Of a stretch of DNA of 64,000 nt, positions 47,235 through 55,518 are shown piece by piece. This DNA is from Thermanaerothrix solaris (GTDB taxonomy: Bacteria; Chloroflexota; Anaerolineae; Anaerolineales; Anaerolineaceae): the NCBI RefSeq assembly GCF_032334255.1, contig NZ_JAUHMF010000001.1:1-64000 (forward strand). Reading direction: 5' to 3'. Within the stretch, counting starts at the first letter, position 1. Each line of letters begins with the position of its first letter. A model generated the notes under the pieces. That model made no database searches, had not been told where the DNA came from, and saw only the letters and a list, made by a program, of their open reading frames with translations. The translations under genes and the position numbers were made by a program.

Positions 47235-48229
47235 TGGCTTGGTTGAACCGCGCAGAATGGGATGGGTTTATTCAACATCACCCTGAAGCCCACCTTTTGC
47301 AAACCTCAATGTGGGGAAGGTTCAAAGCCGAATTCGGCTGGAAGGTGGCCTGGGTGGTGGCTGGAAAAGCAGGTGCGCAGGTACTGTTGCGGCAGTTACC
47401 TCTGGGGTTTAGCATTGCCTATGTTCCCAAAGGGCCGGTGGGAGAGGATTGGCGGGCGCTGTGGCCGGAGGTTGAGAGGTTTTGCCGCCATTCACGGGCT
47501 ATTTTCTTGAAAGTGGAGCCAGATGCTTGGGAGCCGATGGCATTTGATCCTGAGGTTGAACTGCCCGGTTTTAGGCCCTCGGAGCCCATCCAACCTCGCC
47601 GTACCATTGAGGTCAGTTTAGAGGGGGATGAAGAGGCTTGGCTTGAGCGCATGAAGCAAAAGACGCGCTATAACATCCGCCTTGCCCAGAAAAAAGGGAT
47701 TGTCGTCCGTGAATCCCAGGACCTGGGGGTTTTTTATGAACTGATGCAAGTCACTGCTCAACGAGATGGGTTTGGTATCCACGCGCCTGAGTATTATGAA
47801 CGGGTTTATCACTGGTTCGCGCCCGAGGGTCATTGCGTGCTTCTCATGGCGGAGTACGATGGCCAGCCATTGGCGGGACTAATGGCATTTGCATGGGGAG
47901 ACCGGGCCTGGTACTTCTATGGGGCATCAAGTGATCAGGAGCGACAACGAATGCCTACGTATTTATTACAATGGGAAGCGATGCGTTGGGCAGCGCGGCG
48001 GGGTTGTCGTGTCTATGATTTATGGGGAATTCCCGATGTTGATGAGGCGATTCTTGAAGCCGAGTTCGCTCAGCGTAATACAGGTTTATGGGGTGTTTAC
48101 CGCTTTAAACGTGGGTTTGGAGGTGTCATTCGAAGATCAGTAGGGGCATGGGATCGGATTTTCCTGCCTAACCTGTATCGCATTTATCACTGGATAAGGC
48201 GATTACGTCACCGTGGGGAACCAGCATGA
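47234..48229 (+). CDS. FemAB-like peptidyltransferase, copy 1
   Basis: This 331-residue protein has the FemAB/GNAT-like double fold. The typical block is MKQKTRYNIRLAQKKGIVVR (starting about residue 140). Others are LAGLMAFAWGDRAWYFYGAS and YLLQWEAMRWAARRGCRVYDLWG. FemX/FemAB enzymes add amino acids to the lipid II peptide from aminoacyl-tRNA. Related methicillin-resistance-type proteins modify polymers in bacteria without such bridges. It is followed by a paralogue overlapping by 4 bases. The precise substrate is not predictable. Confidence 0.85.
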   Translation: MAWLNRAEWDGFIQHHPEAHLLQTSMWGRFKAEFGWKVAWVVAGKAGAQVLLRQLPLGFSIAYVPKGPVGEDWRALWPEVERFCRHSRAIFLKVEPDAWEPMAFDPEVELPGFRPSEPIQPRRTIEVSLEGDEEAWLERMKQKTRYNIRLAQKKGIVVRESQDLGVFYELMQVTAQRDGFGIHAPEYYERVYHWFAPEGHCVLLMAEYDGQPLAGLMAFAWGDRAWYFYGASSDQERQRMPTYLLQWEAMRWAARRGCRVYDLWGIPDVDEAILEAEFAQRNTGLWGVYRFKRGFGGVIRRSVGAWDRIFLPNLYRIYHWIRRLRHRGEPA

Positions 48230-49344
48230 TGATTGTTGAGCGCATTCAGCAAGGTGAAGAATGGAATCGTGGGCTGATGCAACTTCCAAGGGCAAATATC
48301 TTGCAGACTTGGGAATGGGGAGAGGTAAAGTCAGCCTATGGGTGGCAACCCTACCCGCTGGTATGGCGTGAAGTCAATGGGCAGGTACGCGCAATGGCGT
48401 TGGTCTTACGCCGTTCATTAAAAATTGGGAAGATGCCGACCTCATTCAGCGTTATGTATGTACCACGCGGGCCGGTAATGGATTGGGGGGATAGTGACTT
48501 AAGACGGCGCGTCCTGGATGATTTGAAACGCTTGGCGCAAACAGAAGGGGCAATATTCTTGAAAATAGATCCCGATGTAGAGTTGGGATGGGGTTTACCG
48601 GATGATCCCGAAGCACGGGAGAATCCTATTGCGGGTGATGTGATGGAGGATTTACACACCGGAGGCTGGTTTTTATCTCCTGAACAGGTGCAGTTTCGCA
48701 ATACATTTATCTTATCCCTCGAAGGTGATGAAGAGGTTTGGTTAGGCCGGATGAAGCAGAAAACCCGCTACAACATTCGCCTGGCTCAGCGTAAGGGGGT
48801 TACCGTGCGGCGGGCAGCTTCTGAGGATTTTCCACTTCTTTATCGCATGTATGCAGAGACCTCGGTGCGCGATGGCTTTGTTATTCGCCCGGAGCCTTAC
48901 TATCATCATGTGTGGGGAACTTTCTTGCGCGCGGGTATGGCCGAGCCTCTGATTGCGGAGGTTGAGAGAACGCCGGTAGCAGGTTTAGTGATGTTCGTGT
49001 TTGCCGGGCGTGCCTGGTATTTTTATGGTATGTCGCGTCAGTTGCATCGCGAAAAAATGCCCAATTATCTTCTACAATGGGAGGCCATGCGGCTGGCTCG
49101 CTTGCGTGGATGCCAGATTTATGATTTATGGGGGGCACCGGATGAGTTCCGAGAAGACGACCCGATGTGGGGCGTGTTTCGTTTCAAGCAGGGATTAGGG
49201 GGACAGGTGGTGCGTTGGATTGGAGCCTGGGATCTGCCGGTGCGCAAAAATTGGTATACTTTGTACACGCGGGTTATTCCTCGTCTATTGGCTTGGATGC
49301 GGCGGCATAGCCAAGCCAGACTTCGTCGAGAGGTGACAGTATGA
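48226..49344 (+). CDS. FemAB-like peptidyltransferase, copy 2
   Basis: This 372-residue paralogue of the preceding gene has the same landmarks: MKQKTRYNIRLAQRKGVTVR, VAGLVMFVFAGRAWYFYGMS and YLLQWEAMRLARLRGCQIYDLWG. It is longer in its N-terminal domain. Tandem FemAB genes usually add successive residues of one peptide bridge. ATG overlaps the stop of copy 1, and its own stop overlaps the next gene by 4 bases, so the three are co-translated. Confidence 0.85.
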   Translation: MMIVERIQQGEEWNRGLMQLPRANILQTWEWGEVKSAYGWQPYPLVWREVNGQVRAMALVLRRSLKIGKMPTSFSVMYVPRGPVMDWGDSDLRRRVLDDLKRLAQTEGAIFLKIDPDVELGWGLPDDPEARENPIAGDVMEDLHTGGWFLSPEQVQFRNTFILSLEGDEEVWLGRMKQKTRYNIRLAQRKGVTVRRAASEDFPLLYRMYAETSVRDGFVIRPEPYYHHVWGTFLRAGMAEPLIAEVERTPVAGLVMFVFAGRAWYFYGMSRQLHREKMPNYLLQWEAMRLARLRGCQIYDLWGAPDEFREDDPMWGVFRFKQGLGGQVVRWIGAWDLPVRKNWYTLYTRVIPRLLAWMRRHSQARLRREVTV

Positions 49345-50300
49345 TCCCTCGAATTCGTATTGCCCATTTACCGACACCTATCGAGCCATTACCTCGGCTG
49401 AGTGCCGTTCTAGGTGGTCCACAACTCTGGGTTAAGCGAGATGATCAGACCGGGTTGGCGCTGGGTGGAAACAAGACTCGAAAATTGGAATTTGTAATGG
49501 CGGAAGCGCAAGCCCATGGCGCTCAAATGCTAATTACGGTAGGCGCGGTGCAATCGAATCATTGTCGCCAAACTGCGGCGCTGGCGGCTCGGTTTGGCTT
49601 AAAGTGCACCTTGGTGCTTTTCGGGGATGTGCCTCAGACTCCAAGTGGAAATTATTTGCTGGACCGCCTTTTCGGGGCTGAGGTTGTGTGGACTAAGCGT
49701 GAAGACTATGAAGAGGTTTTGCAAGATGTTTTCCATAAAGCCTGGTCAGAGGGAAAGCGGCCTTTTCTCATTCCTCTCGGGGCTTCAACCGCGACCGGTG
49801 CGGTGGCTTATGCCTATGCCTTCAAAGAGTTTATCGAGCAGGGAGGAGAGGCCGATTGGATGGTATTGGCTTCGTCTTCTGCGGGGACCCAGGCCGGTTT
49901 AGTGTTGGGAGCACGATTGAGCGGATGGCATGGACGCATATTGGGAATTAGTGTTGATCATCCGGCGGATTGGGTCAAGGCGCGGGTGGCCGAACTGGCA
50001 ACCCAGGCTGCGGAGCGCTTGGGTAAAGCGATACACGTTTCTGCTGATGAGATTGACGTCAACGATGAATATATCGGTGCAGGGTATGGCGTTCTGGGAG
50101 AAAGAGAAATTGAGGCTATTCATCTTTTTGCGCGCCACGAAGGCCTTTTATTGGATCCCGTCTATACCGGTCGCGCTGCCGCGGGTTTGATTGATCTGAT
50201 CCGTCGTGGTTTCTTTAAATCGAACGACCGTATTTTGTTCTGGCATACCGGAGGGGTACCGGCTCTATTTGCTGAACGCTATGCGCCTTACCTGCTTTAA
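49341..50300 (+). CDS. PLP-dependent D-cysteine desulfhydrase/ACC deaminase family enzyme
   Basis: This 319-residue fold-II PLP enzyme has GGNKTRKLEFVMAEAQ, with the Schiff-base lysine in NKTRKLE, and AVQSNHCRQTAALAARFGL. The family includes D-cysteine desulfhydrase (DcyD) and 1-aminocyclopropane-1-carboxylate deaminase. Which amino acid is used is not shown. Its coupling to two FemAB genes suggests handling of a D-amino acid connected with the peptide bridge. It is the last gene of the operon and converges with the kinase gene. Confidence 0.85.
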   Translation: MIPRIRIAHLPTPIEPLPRLSAVLGGPQLWVKRDDQTGLALGGNKTRKLEFVMAEAQAHGAQMLITVGAVQSNHCRQTAALAARFGLKCTLVLFGDVPQTPSGNYLLDRLFGAEVVWTKREDYEEVLQDVFHKAWSEGKRPFLIPLGASTATGAVAYAYAFKEFIEQGGEADWMVLASSSAGTQAGLVLGARLSGWHGRILGISVDHPADWVKARVAELATQAAERLGKAIHVSADEIDVNDEYIGAGYGVLGEREIEAIHLFARHEGLLLDPVYTGRAAAGLIDLIRRGFFKSNDRILFWHTGGVPALFAERYAPYLL

Positions 50301-50312
50301 TATCAGGTTGTT

Positions 50313-52490
50313 TTAAGGAGATGGTTGACGGAGAGGAGGACGCCAGGCAGCCCCAAAGTCGAAGTCTTTGTCGGTGGTTAGGCGAATGCGGTTGCCGCCA
50401 TTGATGGTCATAAGATAGATATCGTGATTGGTGCCATCGGGCCAGGATTCAAACGCTAACCACATTCCATCGGGGGACAAACTAACCTTTGAGACCGGAC
50501 CGACATCAGGTTCATTTTTAGGGGGAATGCGTGCCTCGTTGGGGGTATTGCGGTCCTCATAGCGCAGGCTCATCAGCCAGGGCACATTAGATGAGGGTTT
50601 CATCTGGCTGTAAAAGATCACACTTCCATCCAGACTCCATGCAGGCCATAGATTATTGAATTCACCACTCATAGTAAACCGTTGGGGGTATTGACCAGTA
50701 TCTGACATAAGCCAGATTTGACCATAGGGTGCTTCGCGGACGAATGCAATCTGAGTGCCAGTGGGGGACCAGGCGGGTTGTTTCTCCACATAGCGTGTAT
50801 CAGTGAGGCGGAGCAAGATGCCATTTTCAAGATTATAGACGTAAATATCCGGCTGGCCTCCTCGTAAAGAAGTGAACGCAATTCTACGACCATCGGGGGA
50901 CCAGGCGGGATCAAAATCGGCGGCCGGGCTGGGAGGCAAGGGAAGCAGTTCGGGTGTTCCACCGTTGGCAAGATCCAAAATATAAATTTTGGTGCCCTCA
51001 TAGAGATTGCGTTTTTCGCGACAAGGTGAGATAAATGCCAAGCGTTGACCGTCGGGTGACCATGTGGGTTGGCAAGCGCCATCGGGTAGACTGGTGATGG
51101 GGCGCTGATTGGTGCCATCGGCATTCATGAGCCAAATTTGCATGATACCGGTGCGGTTTGATGCAAACGCAATCTCGCCACTCCCGCCGAAGGGAGTTGG
51201 AGATGAAGTGGGGGTTTCGGTGACCCCAAATGAAGTGGGAGAAGGCGTGATACCCTCAGGCGAAGGGGTGAAGAAGGGAGGGGTGGTGGTTGCGGTGGGG
51301 ATATCTTGAGCAACGGAGAGGACACTGGTCAGTGATGGTTCAAGCGGGTGAGTGGGCTGAGGGTAAGTTGGCGCGGGTGGCGTGAGGAAGGTTAACCCAT
51401 TCGGAAGTGCTAGAATTTGGCCTCGTACCCATTGTGGAATCGCTGGGACCAGGACAAATAAAAAGGTGATCAGGATAACCATCCCGATTGTTCCAAGCAC
51501 GCGCCAGACACGACGACGGTTTTTTCGAAGAACGGTTCGTGGTTTTGAGTGGTAAATAGGGCTTGAGGTGGGAAGAGGTTGGGTAAGGATCTTCTCCCCT
51601 TGCTGAGCAGGGCTCGCAACGGGAAGAGCGGGCTCATCCTGAGGCGGGGGAACGACGGTCAATTCTTCCAAGAGAGGGGGTAGGTTGCTGGCGTCCATCA
51701 GGGCCCGCTTGAATTCTGTCGCGGTTTGAAACCGATTTTCAGGTTCTACCGCCAGCGCTTTTTCTATCGTGTTGGCTAAGCGACGTGACACTTTGGGTGC
51801 CAATTGGCGGATTGGGGTCAACTCGGCATGACTAGTGAGGCGGGCCAAGCCATCTTCGGGGATAACACCTGTCAGAGCCGCATATAATGTTGCCCCGAGA
51901 GAGTAAATATCAGTCCGAGCATCGGTGGGAGCAACCCCATATTGTTCGGGAGGTGAATAACCCGGCGTCATGGCACGAGCGCCCGTGGTCGTGCGCTGAT
52001 CTTCGAGCATGAGTTTGGCCAGGCCAAAATCCACCAATACCACTTTTCCTTCGGGGGTGATCTTTATATTTCCGGGCTTGATGTCGCGGTGGATGATGGG
52101 GGGCTTGCGGGAGTGGAGGTACTCCAGAGCGTTGCAAATGGCGATGCCGATCAGGACAACTTCGTTTTCGCTCAACGTGCCCAAGCGTTCGATACGTTGG
52201 CGTAAATCCTCACCCTCAATATAGTCCATAACCAGGTATTGACCCTGGTTGGGTATAGAAAAATAATCTATAACGCGAGGTAGATTAGGGTGACGCAAAC
52301 TGGCAAGAATATTGGCTTCGCGCTGGAATTGGCGCGCATATTCTTCAGCCAAGAACAGATTTTCCTTAACGGCTACTTGAATTCCTAGGTTCTCATCAAC
52401 AGCGTGATAGATAGCCCCCATTCCCCCTTGGGCTAAGATTGAGGTTATCCGGTAGCGTCGGTTGAGTAGCGTGCCTGGAGTCAGTGCCAT
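50313..52490 (-). CDS. Ser/Thr protein kinase with PD40/TolB-like beta-propeller sensor
   Basis: This 725-residue transmembrane kinase has a cytoplasmic Hanks-type domain: AQGGMGAIYHAVDENLG and VAVKEN (ATP lysine), HRDIKPGNIKI (catalytic) and VDFGLAKL. One membrane helix lies near residue 325-350. The outside part has a Pro/Thr-rich linker, then at least five WSPDG-type PD40 blades (such as WSPDGQRLAF, WSPDGRRIAFTS and LSPDGMWLAFES). It may sense a cell-wall or extracellular ligand. The promoter is very close to the ATG. Confidence 0.9.
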   Translation of the reverse strand: MALTPGTLLNRRYRITSILAQGGMGAIYHAVDENLGIQVAVKENLFLAEEYARQFQREANILASLRHPNLPRVIDYFSIPNQGQYLVMDYIEGEDLRQRIERLGTLSENEVVLIGIAICNALEYLHSRKPPIIHRDIKPGNIKITPEGKVVLVDFGLAKLMLEDQRTTTGARAMTPGYSPPEQYGVAPTDARTDIYSLGATLYAALTGVIPEDGLARLTSHAELTPIRQLAPKVSRRLANTIEKALAVEPENRFQTATEFKRALMDASNLPPLLEELTVVPPPQDEPALPVASPAQQGEKILTQPLPTSSPIYHSKPRTVLRKNRRRVWRVLGTIGMVILITFLFVLVPAIPQWVRGQILALPNGLTFLTPPAPTYPQPTHPLEPSLTSVLSVAQDIPTATTTPPFFTPSPEGITPSPTSFGVTETPTSSPTPFGGSGEIAFASNRTGIMQIWLMNADGTNQRPITSLPDGACQPTWSPDGQRLAFISPCREKRNLYEGTKIYILDLANGGTPELLPLPPSPAADFDPAWSPDGRRIAFTSLRGGQPDIYVYNLENGILLRLTDTRYVEKQPAWSPTGTQIAFVREAPYGQIWLMSDTGQYPQRFTMSGEFNNLWPAWSLDGSVIFYSQMKPSSNVPWLMSLRYEDRNTPNEARIPPKNEPDVGPVSKVSLSPDGMWLAFESWPDGTNHDIYLMTINGGNRIRLTTDKDFDFGAAWRPPLRQPSP

Positions 52491-52497
52491 TGGTTCA

Positions 52498-52527
52498 ATT
52501 TTAACGGTTTCCCGGCAAACTTCACAA
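52498..52527 (-). promoter_or_regulatory. Promoter of the kinase gene
   Basis: On the minus strand TTGTGA (52527-52522), an 18-base spacer and TAAAAT (52503-52498). The start of transcription would fall within a base or two of the ATG at 52490, so the transcript is probably leaderless. Confidence 0.5.
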
Positions 52528-52588
52528 TAAACTTGAGATTAAGTTTATCAGTTCTGCTAGGGGTTTAAGAATGCTTTTCAACCCATGC

Positions 52589-52594
52589 TATAAT
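52589..52594 (+). promoter_or_regulatory. Extended -10 promoter of the Thr-Pro protein gene
   Basis: TGC-TATAAT at 52586-52594 is a perfect extended -10 box. No good -35 box is seen at 17-18 bases. AGGAG at 52609-52613 is the ribosome binding site of the gene at 52625. Confidence 0.55.
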
Positions 52595-52624
52595 CGAAAA
52601 GCCATTTTAGGAGATCATTTGCCT

Positions 52625-53620
52625 ATGTCCCTGGATATCCGTTCTGCTGTTCAAACCGCCCTTGTCCTGTTGGTGTTGGGTCTGATTTTAAGTTTCTGGC
52701 TAGGGGTACGCACAATCAAAGGCGCACGCCGTTTGACCTATTTTCGCATTCGCCGTGCGCGGGTGGCGCGAGGGTGGCGACTCATCTTTCTGGCTTTGGC
52801 TTTAGGGGGCATGGCTTTCTTGACCAACCGATACGCGGAGCCCACCCTTTATCGCGTATTTCCTCCCTCGCCCACGGTTACGCTTACCCCAACGATTACG
52901 TTGACACCTACGATTACCCTGACCCCAACCATCACCTTAACCCCTACAATTACGGATACTCCTTCGATTACGCCAACACCCTTCTTGCCCGAAGATATTG
53001 CAACTCAAATCCAGAACACCATTACGCCGAATCCGGGCGCGGTGTTCAGTCCGCTGCAGTTTGCCCGTGCGGTGGATGATACTTTTCAACCGGTCAATCC
53101 TCAGGTGGAGTTTCAACAACCCATTAAAACGCTCTATGGCACTTTTTCGTATGATCAAATGGTGCCGGGTTCGCAGTGGACGGCTATTTGGTATCGTCTA
53201 AGTGATGGGCAGCGAATCTGCTATGAGACGAAACCCTGGGATGGTGGAACCGGGGGTTTCGGCTACACCGATTGCTCACCGCAACCGGAGGATTGGCAGG
53301 CTGGTGAATATGAGGTCCAGATTTTTGTGGGTTCGCAATGGAAGACTTCGGGTCGCTTTACAGTGATTGGAAACCCACCTACCTCGACGCCAACTCGTTC
53401 ACCCACACCAACGGTGAGCGCTACGCCAACGATAACACTTACTCTGACCTCAACCCGAACCCCATTGCCTTCGCCGACCCCGACTGTTACACCAACACCA
53501 CGGCCTTCGCTGACACCGACAGCAACGCGAACGCTTCCCCCAACCTCCACACCCAGACCAACTTTAACTCCACGCCCGACGGATACCCGCTGGCCAACGG
53601 CTACGTTTGTGAGCCCTTAG
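52625..53620 (+). CDS. Membrane-anchored protein with Thr-Pro repeats
   Basis: This 331-residue protein has two N-terminal helices (about 8-28 and 53-70), then a Thr-Pro-rich stretch with five six-residue units (TLTPTI type), a globular beta-rich domain (about 130-245, including GGFGYTDCSPQPEDWQAGEY and an extracellular Cys pair) and a C-terminal tail of nearly 90 residues made of TPT/TPS/TPR repeats. Such Thr-Pro tails are a common cell-surface style in Chloroflexota. The function of the globular domain is unknown. It is divergent from the kinase gene. Confidence 0.7.
   Translation: MSLDIRSAVQTALVLLVLGLILSFWLGVRTIKGARRLTYFRIRRARVARGWRLIFLALALGGMAFLTNRYAEPTLYRVFPPSPTVTLTPTITLTPTITLTPTITLTPTITDTPSITPTPFLPEDIATQIQNTITPNPGAVFSPLQFARAVDDTFQPVNPQVEFQQPIKTLYGTFSYDQMVPGSQWTAIWYRLSDGQRICYETKPWDGGTGGFGYTDCSPQPEDWQAGEYEVQIFVGSQWKTSGRFTVIGNPPTSTPTRSPTPTVSATPTITLTLTSTRTPLPSPTPTVTPTPRPSLTPTATRTLPPTSTPRPTLTPRPTDTRWPTATFVSP
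52880..52969 (+). repeat. Five 18-bp Thr-Pro-coding units
   Basis: Units begin at 52880, 52898, 52916, 52934 and 52952, and encode TLTPTI four times then TDTPSI. Third-base differences between units show that amino-acid pattern, not DNA identity, is preserved. Replication slippage is the likely origin. Confidence 0.7.
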
Positions 53621-53644
53621 GTAGTGGATTGGTTGTATTTTTAT

Positions 53645-54568
53645 CTAGACGCTATAGAGGGGTCGCGGTATATAAAGATGATGTGCGATCTGGGCGGCCA
53701 ATTGGGCATTATTCTTGAGCAGCGCCAAATTGGCTTTCAGGCTCTCGCCTCCGCTAAGTTCACTGACCCGTGCCAGCAAAAAGGGGGTGACTTCAGCACC
53801 GCGGATGCCTTGGTCTAAAGCCTCATGAACAGCCCGTTGGATGATTGCTTCGATGGCTGCTCGAGGAAGGGCGGTTTCGTGTGGGGGTGGATTGACCACA
53901 AGAATGGCGTTGTTCAACTGACACTCCCACTGGGCTTTAGCGATTGCGGCAATGTCCTTTGGATCTTCCGCGCGCACGTTGACGGGTAAACCGCTTTCAC
54001 GGGAATAGAATGCCGGGAACTCATCTGTTTGATAGCCGATGATCGGCACCCCCATGGTTTCTAATACTTCAAGGGTGGCTGGCAGATCTAAAATTGCCTT
54101 TGCCCCTGCTGAAACAACAACCAGGGGTGTTTTGGCAAGGGTGGGGAGATCGGCTGATACATCAAACGGGGCTTCACGGTGGACACCACCGATGCCACCA
54201 GTGGCAAAGACTTTGATGCCACTCTGGTGGGCGATATGGAGGGTCGTAGCAACTGTGGTTCCGCCGGCTTCTTTGCGCGTCAGGGCAATGCCGATGTCGC
54301 GAATACTGATCTTGCGTTTTTGGGTGGCGGTGGCTAAGCGCTCCCGTTCTTCGGCGCTTAAGCCAACCCGAATGAACCCATCCAAAAGCGCAATGGTCGC
54401 CGGGATAGCCCCTTCCTTGCGAATGGTTTGTTCTAGTTCCTCAGCAAGTTGAACGTTTTCGGGATAGGGGAGCCCGTGGGTGATAACGGCGGACTCTAAT
54501 GCGACAACAGGTTGTCCATACTCGAGGGCGTGGCGGATCTCAGGATGAATACGGAGATAATTTTTCAT
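53645..54568 (-). CDS. psuG: Pseudouridine-5'-phosphate glycosidase
   Basis: This 307-residue enzyme splits pseudouridine 5'-phosphate into uracil and ribose 5-phosphate. Family blocks are VVALESAVITHGLPYPENVQ, ATIALLDG, TRKEAGGTTVATTLHIAHQS and FATGGIGGVHREAP, which together form the Mn-binding active site, and VVSAGAKAILDLPATLEVLE. Length is normal. It begins two bases after psuK, so the pair makes a complete pseudouridine degradation route. Confidence 0.92.
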   Translation of the reverse strand: MKNYLRIHPEIRHALEYGQPVVALESAVITHGLPYPENVQLAEELEQTIRKEGAIPATIALLDGFIRVGLSAEERERLATATQKRKISIRDIGIALTRKEAGGTTVATTLHIAHQSGIKVFATGGIGGVHREAPFDVSADLPTLAKTPLVVVSAGAKAILDLPATLEVLETMGVPIIGYQTDEFPAFYSRESGLPVNVRAEDPKDIAAIAKAQWECQLNNAILVVNPPPHETALPRAAIEAIIQRAVHEALDQGIRGAEVTPFLLARVSELSGGESLKANLALLKNNAQLAAQIAHHLYIPRPLYSV

Positions 54569-54570
54569 AA

Positions 54571-55518
54571 TTAGATGATTAACCTTTCATAGAGACTTTC
54601 AAGTGAAAGTTGAGGGGAGACTGATCCCGGGTGACTGAGGGTTAAACTAGCCGCAGAAACCCCCAGACGGACAGCTTCGTCAATATCCATACCGTTGGTC
54701 AGTCCGAAGATGATGGCTGCGGTCATGGCGTCACCGGCACCGGTTGGGTCAATGACACGTGTACGGATGGCCGGCACGTGTCCACTGGTTTCAGAGGTGG
54801 CATAGCATACCCCAAACTCGGCTAAGGCGATGATAGCAATTTGTACCCCCATACGAACGAACGTCCGCGCGGCCTCAAGGGCTGAGAAACGGTCATTAAC
54901 CTCAATAGCACCTTGTAGAAGTGCAGTGGCTTCTAACCGGTTGGCGGTGAGGAAGGTAAGGCGAGGTAAAAATGGGAGTAGTTTCGGGGCGAGAGATACT
55001 GAAGTTGCATCTGCGAAGATGGGTAATTTTGCTCGTCGAGCCAATTGAAAGACGGCTCGTAATGCTGGTGTAGAAAGGTTGGCGTCTACGAATATAAGAC
55101 TGGCGCTTTGGAAAAGGGCTGCCTGGGATTTTATATATTCTGCGCTCAGGCGGGAAAGGATGCGCATATCATCCAATCCGTACCGCAGGTCACCTTCTTT
55201 ACCAAGCAGGGCGATATAGGATGCTGTTCCATAATCTCCTACCCTGAGGCAAGCCGAGGTGTCCACACCTATCTTGGCGGTGTATTCTAATAGCTGTCGT
55301 CCAATAGGGTCATCCCCAACAGCGCTGATCAGACTAACCGGCAAGCCCAATCGGGCCAGATTTTCGGCGACATTACGGGCCACTCCTCCAAAGGATGGCC
55401 GAACTTGACCGGGAACCGACGTCCCGGGTTGTAAATTCTCAAAAGGGCGGCCAACCGTATCCAGGGTGGCTGCACCAAGTACAAGCAAGCGTTTATCAGA
55501 AGATGCGGTTAGGATCAT
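54571..55518 (-). CDS. psuK: PfkB-family pseudouridine kinase
   Basis: This 315-residue kinase has the PfkB signatures: VRPSFGGVARNVAENLARLG near the start and VIDPTGAGDAMTAAIIFGL near residue 245, with the catalytic Asp in GAGDA. PfkB enzymes phosphorylate many nucleosides and sugars. Pseudouridine is assigned from the neighbour psuG. ATG 55518 overlaps the stop of the SPFH-like gene (ATGA). The frame extends 16 codons further upstream inside that gene but lacks support. Confidence 0.85.
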   Translation of the reverse strand: MILTASSDKRLLVLGAATLDTVGRPFENLQPGTSVPGQVRPSFGGVARNVAENLARLGLPVSLISAVGDDPIGRQLLEYTAKIGVDTSACLRVGDYGTASYIALLGKEGDLRYGLDDMRILSRLSAEYIKSQAALFQSASLIFVDANLSTPALRAVFQLARRAKLPIFADATSVSLAPKLLPFLPRLTFLTANRLEATALLQGAIEVNDRFSALEAARTFVRMGVQIAIIALAEFGVCYATSETSGHVPAIRTRVIDPTGAGDAMTAAIIFGLTNGMDIDEAVRLGVSAASLTLSHPGSVSPQLSLESLYERLII

